Both the position numbers and the translations under genes were made by a program. Positions 13,195 through 15,477 of a stretch of 15,477 bases of DNA are shown here, piece by piece; within the stretch, counting starts at the first letter, position 1; every line of letters starts with the position of its first letter. This DNA comes from Desulfobacca_B sp046538075 (lineage in GTDB: Bacteria; Desulfobacterota; Desulfobaccia; Desulfobaccales; Desulfobaccaceae). Below the pieces are notes generated by a model. It was not told the DNA's origin. It made no database searches and saw only the letters and a list, made by a program, of their open reading frames with translations. Where the stretch lies: positions 1-15,477 of the forward strand of contig JBKHJN010000051.1 in the NCBI GenBank assembly GCA_046538075.1, given 5' to 3'.

Positions 13195-13262
13195 GCTTCC
13201 TCCTTTTCTGTTTTTGCCAGGAGGAAGCTTGCCCCCCAGGGCACTTGCTTCCCCTGGCGGGG
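13195..13262 (-). promoter_or_regulatory. Structured leader of the HNH gene
   Basis: Minus-strand order: CCCC/GGGG hairpin (13262-13251), a GCCC/GGGC hairpin (13242-13231), then GCTTCCTCCT (13228-13219), perfectly complementary over 10 bp to AGGAGGAAGC (13204-13195), which includes the SD. Loop 14 nt, different in sequence from that of the methyltransferase leader while the stem is identical. Confidence 0.72.
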
Positions 13263-13310
13263 TTAATTTTTTAAGGTGAGGACCTACTTTTTACTAGCCC
13301 ACAAAATCGC

Positions 13311-13754
13311 TCAGGGGTGGATAGGTGGGGAATGCTCGTCCAGATAAGCCTGGACCGCTTCAATCCCCTGGGACAACCGGTCTCGGATTTCCCGCACCGG
13401 CACCGCCGGTTCGTCATCCAGCAGCGGGGAAATTAATTCCTGTGCCGGCGCGCCATCTTTGGCCGGGCGAAAAATCACCAACTCCGAAATGAACTCAAAA
13501 GCCTGACCGGATTGCCGGTCAAAGGGGATACCCTTGCTTCTCAGCAGGGCTTCCAACTCCTCGAACTGTCCCCATCGGGCTTCGGCCTTGTAGAGGTAGA
13601 AAATGCCTTCTGTTATCTTGGCTTCGACTTCACGAAACGGGTCTCCTTTTAGGGGCTCAAACTTGCCCCCCTCATTTTTCAGCGCCTTTTTGATCTCCGC
13701 GTCCTCAAGCGCAGAGGCGGGAAACTCGATGGATGCTGCAAAATAATCTGCCAT
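13311..13754 (-). CDS. Hypothetical protein of the accessory module
   Basis: A 147-residue soluble, acidic protein. The N-terminal part begins ADYFAASIEFPASAL and is followed by a charged middle (EVEAKITEGIFYLYKAEARWGQ in two parts, then LEALLRSKGIPFDRQSGQ) and a C-terminal helix (VREIRDRLSQGIEAVQAYLD). No catalytic motif, zinc site or membrane segment seen. AAGGAGG precedes the ATG at 13754. It lies between the 260-residue unknown gene and the HNH gene in the same orientation. I do not recognise the family. Confidence 0.68.
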   Translation of the reverse strand: MADYFAASIEFPASALEDAEIKKALKNEGGKFEPLKGDPFREVEAKITEGIFYLYKAEARWGQFEELEALLRSKGIPFDRQSGQAFEFISELVIFRPAKDGAPAQELISPLLDDEPAVPVREIRDRLSQGIEAVQAYLDEHSPPIHP

Positions 13755-13780
13755 TTTTGTCCTCCTTGTTGGTTTTTAGG

Positions 13781-13804
13781 GAATTGCTTCCACCCGGCAG
13801 GGTG
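13781..13804 (-). promoter_or_regulatory. Single GC hairpin in the leader of the 147-residue ORF
   Basis: A CACCC/GGGTG stem (13804-13800 with 13795-13791, 4-nt loop) followed by GGAAGC, as in the neighbouring leaders. No anti-SD complement to the AAGGAGG site is visible here, so this leader seems to be a reduced version. Confidence 0.4.
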
Positions 13805-13820
13805 TTAGTTTGGGCTTGGG

Positions 13821-14603
13821 CTAAAGGCTAAGCTGTTGCTGCTGTTTAGCTTGCGGGATAGGAGTTAATGCCCACTCCTGTTGCGGCGTATCCTTTAACG
13901 GCGGCTGATACTTCGCCAGTTCCCGGTTGATCGCCGCCAACCAGCCTTTCCCTGCCTTTATATGGTTGTGGCACAGGAAAATTGCAGTTTCCAAGCCATA
14001 CCCCATTTTCCGGTCGTACTCACTCACCTGATACCCCGGGGTGATCACCTTCAGGTATCGAGCGATATATTCCTGGAGTTCTTTTTCATATCCCTCCCGC
14101 ATTTCCAGCAAGCGCTTTTCCCGCTTCTTGGGGTCTTTCAGCCGACTCAATTTGGTATCGGACGGCAACTCCCAATCATGGTCCGGCTCAATTTCCTCGG
14201 GCTGCAAAGGCCTGCCGCCCAGGAGATAGTACATGGGGTGGCCAGGGTCAATGCCCCGGAGTTCCGGGTCGTTCGGCTCCCTGGTGCCCAGATCCGCATG
14301 ATCGAAAATGGGTCCTGGTCTGTCCATATCGCGATGTCTCCTCTCCGGCGGTGGAACGAGTGAAACCCTCTTTATTCCGGCCTTAATAGTTTCGGGTTGT
14401 TTAAAGACCAACCCCCAACCAAGGTCGCGAATACCGCAAAACAGCTTATGGGTTGCAGGATCGCTCCACCCCTTATCGTTGGGCAAAATGGATACAACGC
14501 ACCGACCACTGCCAAAAGAGTAGGCAATGCCGCCTCGGGCGCATTGATACGGTTTTGAGATCCATTCGCGCAAGAGATGCTGGACTGCTATCTCAGACCA
14601 CAT
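13821..14603 (-). CDS. Hypothetical protein of the accessory module
   Basis: A 260-residue soluble protein. Residues 1-80 hold an aromatic, Cys-containing region (YQCARGGIAYSFGSGRCVVS, later LFCGIRDLGWGLVF). The centre is polar and Pro-rich, around DPELRGIDPGHPMYYLLGG. From about 145 to 190 is a charged helix (KDPKKREKRLLEMREGYEKE) and near 208-214 is AIFLCHNHI, with a Gln-rich C-terminal tail (QAKQQQQLSL). I see no catalytic signature I can name. The ATG at 14603 follows a G-rich site (GGGGG) that can be sequestered. The VWA gene ends 65 nt upstream. Confidence 0.7.
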   Translation of the reverse strand: MWSEIAVQHLLREWISKPYQCARGGIAYSFGSGRCVVSILPNDKGWSDPATHKLFCGIRDLGWGLVFKQPETIKAGIKRVSLVPPPERRHRDMDRPGPIFDHADLGTREPNDPELRGIDPGHPMYYLLGGRPLQPEEIEPDHDWELPSDTKLSRLKDPKKREKRLLEMREGYEKELQEYIARYLKVITPGYQVSEYDRKMGYGLETAIFLCHNHIKAGKGWLAAINRELAKYQPPLKDTPQQEWALTPIPQAKQQQQLSL

Positions 14604-14610
14604 CTTTCGT

Positions 14611-14647
14611 CCCCCTTTCCCGGGGGGTTACTTTCTCCTCCCCCCGG
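14611..14647 (-). promoter_or_regulatory. Leader with mutually exclusive hairpins before the 260-residue gene
   Basis: On the minus strand CCGGGGGG (14647-14640) can pair over 8 perfect bp with CCCCCCGG (14627-14620), loop 12 nt. The same C-run can instead pair with the SD GGGGG (14615-14611). The first fold leaves the SD free and the second hides it, the classic layout of a translational switch. Confidence 0.5.
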
Positions 14648-14668
14648 CGAGGTTATAGCTATCTCTTT

Positions 14669-15477
14669 TTAAAGCCGCTTGGCCAACAGCTTAAACAGCT
14701 TGTCCGGCAATTCGGACACTTGGTCGATTACCACCGAATCCCGCTTACCGAACAGACCCTTAACCCTGTCATGCATAATCCCGACGCCATAGACCTCGAT
14801 CCCCGAGGCCCGGCAGCGGTCTATGCTTTCCCGGGTCATTTCCCATTCGTCAGGATAACCGTCGGTGATGCACACGAGTATTTTACGCGGCTCCTGCCGG
14901 CGGAGCAGTTGGGCCGCAGCGAAATAGATCGACTGCGCCATGGGGGTGTTCAGCCAGTTCGGCGGCACTGTTTTGCTCAAACGGCGTTCGGGTTGCTCAA
15001 AACGCAGCAACGGTACAACCACCGGCACGTCGTTCTCAAAGGTGGTAAACGAACCGACGGCCACCGCAGTGCCCGGTATGGCGCGTAAACCCCGGGTCAA
15101 GGCTACCGTTGCTTGGAAGGCAACAACCCGTTTGTTTTTCATGGAACCGGATTGATCCAGAAGCAGGTAAACGGCCGTGTTGACCGCCTGCCGTTCCTGA
15201 CGCGCCAGAAAGACCCTGCCGTCATTGGCAGCCATCCGAGGTAGGCCACGAAGGTTAAGCTTGGTACCTGCCAACGAGGGCCGAGTCCGACAGGCTCGTT
15301 TGGCCTGTACCAGTCCTCCCAACATGGCTCGCAATCTGGCCGTGGCCGCCATGATTTCACTTTCGGTGAGCTGATGGCAGCCCGGTTCCCACCAAGGTGG
15401 GACTTCTTTGGCAATGCCAATATGAAGCTCTCCACTGAGATCTGACCCCCCATCGCCATTGAAAACTGACCCCCTCA
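14669..15477 (-). CDS. VWA-domain protein, CobT/NorD-like, 5' end beyond the window
   Basis: The frame is open from the stop at 14669 to the right edge, so an internal ATG at 15352 is not the true start: the upstream in-frame codons read plausibly (PPWWEPGCHQLTESEI). The first visible part (LRAMLGGLVQAKRA and RMAANDGRVFLARQERQAVN) resembles the pre-VWA helices of CobT-type proteins. The VWA domain has a full metal site (MIDAS): DQSGS near 15160, the Thr in LNTPMAQS near 14945, and TDGYPDE near 14855. Such proteins pair with a MoxR/CobS-type AAA ATPase, which would lie outside the window, and are common in integrative elements. The reading near the edge may run into an insertion element. Confidence 0.82.
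   Translation of the reverse strand, partial: RGSVFNGDGGSDLSGELHIGIAKEVPPWWEPGCHQLTESEIMAATARLRAMLGGLVQAKRACRTRPSLAGTKLNLRGLPRMAANDGRVFLARQERQAVNTAVYLLLDQSGSMKNKRVVAFQATVALTRGLRAIPGTAVAVGSFTTFENDVPVVVPLLRFEQPERRLSKTVPPNWLNTPMAQSIYFAAAQLLRRQEPRKILVCITDGYPDEWEMTRESIDRCRASGIEVYGVGIMHDRVKGLFGKRDSVVIDQVSELPDKLFKLLAKRL
15442..15477. mobile_element. Possible IS21-family terminus at the right edge
   Basis: CTGACCCCC occurs at 15442-15450 and again at 15466-15474, separated by CATCGCCATTGAAAA. Spaced short repeats of this composition are typical of IS21-family ends, which I recall as runs of GGGTCAG with TTTTCAATGGCG-like spacers. No transposase is visible. The element body would extend to the right of the window and could split the VWA gene. 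Confidence 0.4.

Noticed and set aside
13191..13244. Upstream extension of the HNH gene to a start at 13244
   Set aside because: The extension is the structured leader (GC hairpin and anti-SD) translated; the ATG at 13190 has the perfect ribosome binding site.
15139..15459. Minus-strand frame overlapping the VWA gene
   Set aside because: It is out of frame with the VWA metal-site motifs and has no domain.
1..15477. CRISPR array, tRNA or rRNA genes
   Set aside because: No regularly spaced direct repeats and no tRNA or rRNA signature seen on either strand by eye; a tRNAscan or Infernal run would be decisive.

Overview
The window looks like chromosomal DNA of a moderately GC-rich Gram-negative bacterium. 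The evidence is signal peptides, a lipoprotein, a Spy/CpxP-type periplasmic protein and strong AGGAGG-type ribosome binding sites. The set of tiny membrane proteins (DUF3309, DUF1328, DUF3096, Thivi_2564 type) beside a toprim primase / DUF6094 methyltransferase module would fit a deltaproteobacterium (Desulfobacterota), but that placement is inference and no ribosomal or housekeeping marker is present.

Left part (about 1-5640, nearly all minus strand): an envelope/stress-type island of short genes, each with its own ribosome binding site. In order they are a secreted fasciclin-domain protein enclosed by a perfect 27-bp inverted repeat, a decayed DUF3309 copy, a coiled-coil protein, an intact DUF3309 gene, a Spy-like protein, a secreted protein of unknown function, a glycine-zipper lipoprotein, a frameshifted DUF1328 gene, a small hypothetical, DUF3096 and Thivi_2564. 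The island shows repeated duplication and decay: two DUF3309 copies, a DUF1328 gene plus a vestige, and an unexplained diverged repeat.

Middle (about 5640-8240): an extremely AT-rich stretch carries a good sigma70-type promoter for a plus-strand excisionase/MerR-like HTH gene. This is followed by a DUF4239-type membrane protein, a beta-sandwich (discoidin-like) protein and a coiled-coil protein on the plus strand, and a small membrane protein on the minus strand.

Right part (about 8415-15477, all minus strand, read right to left): an accessory module resembling plasmid or integrative-element DNA-processing operons. It holds a CobT/NorD-like VWA protein (cut by the window edge next to an IS21-like end), two unknown proteins, an HNH endonuclease broken by an in-frame amber codon, three small ORFs, a DUF6094 methyltransferase that seems to start at ATA, the C-terminal half of an SNF2-type helicase, a zinc-ribbon/toprim primase and a coiled-coil membrane protein, ending in a strong rho-independent terminator.

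The most striking signal is in the leaders of this module. Nearly every gene with a leader is preceded by one or two CCCC-n-GGGG hairpins, and in most the Shine-Dalgarno sequence can pair with an upstream complement. The SD sequence differs between genes and the anti-SD changes with it. This looks like a repeated translational-control RNA element, possibly undescribed.
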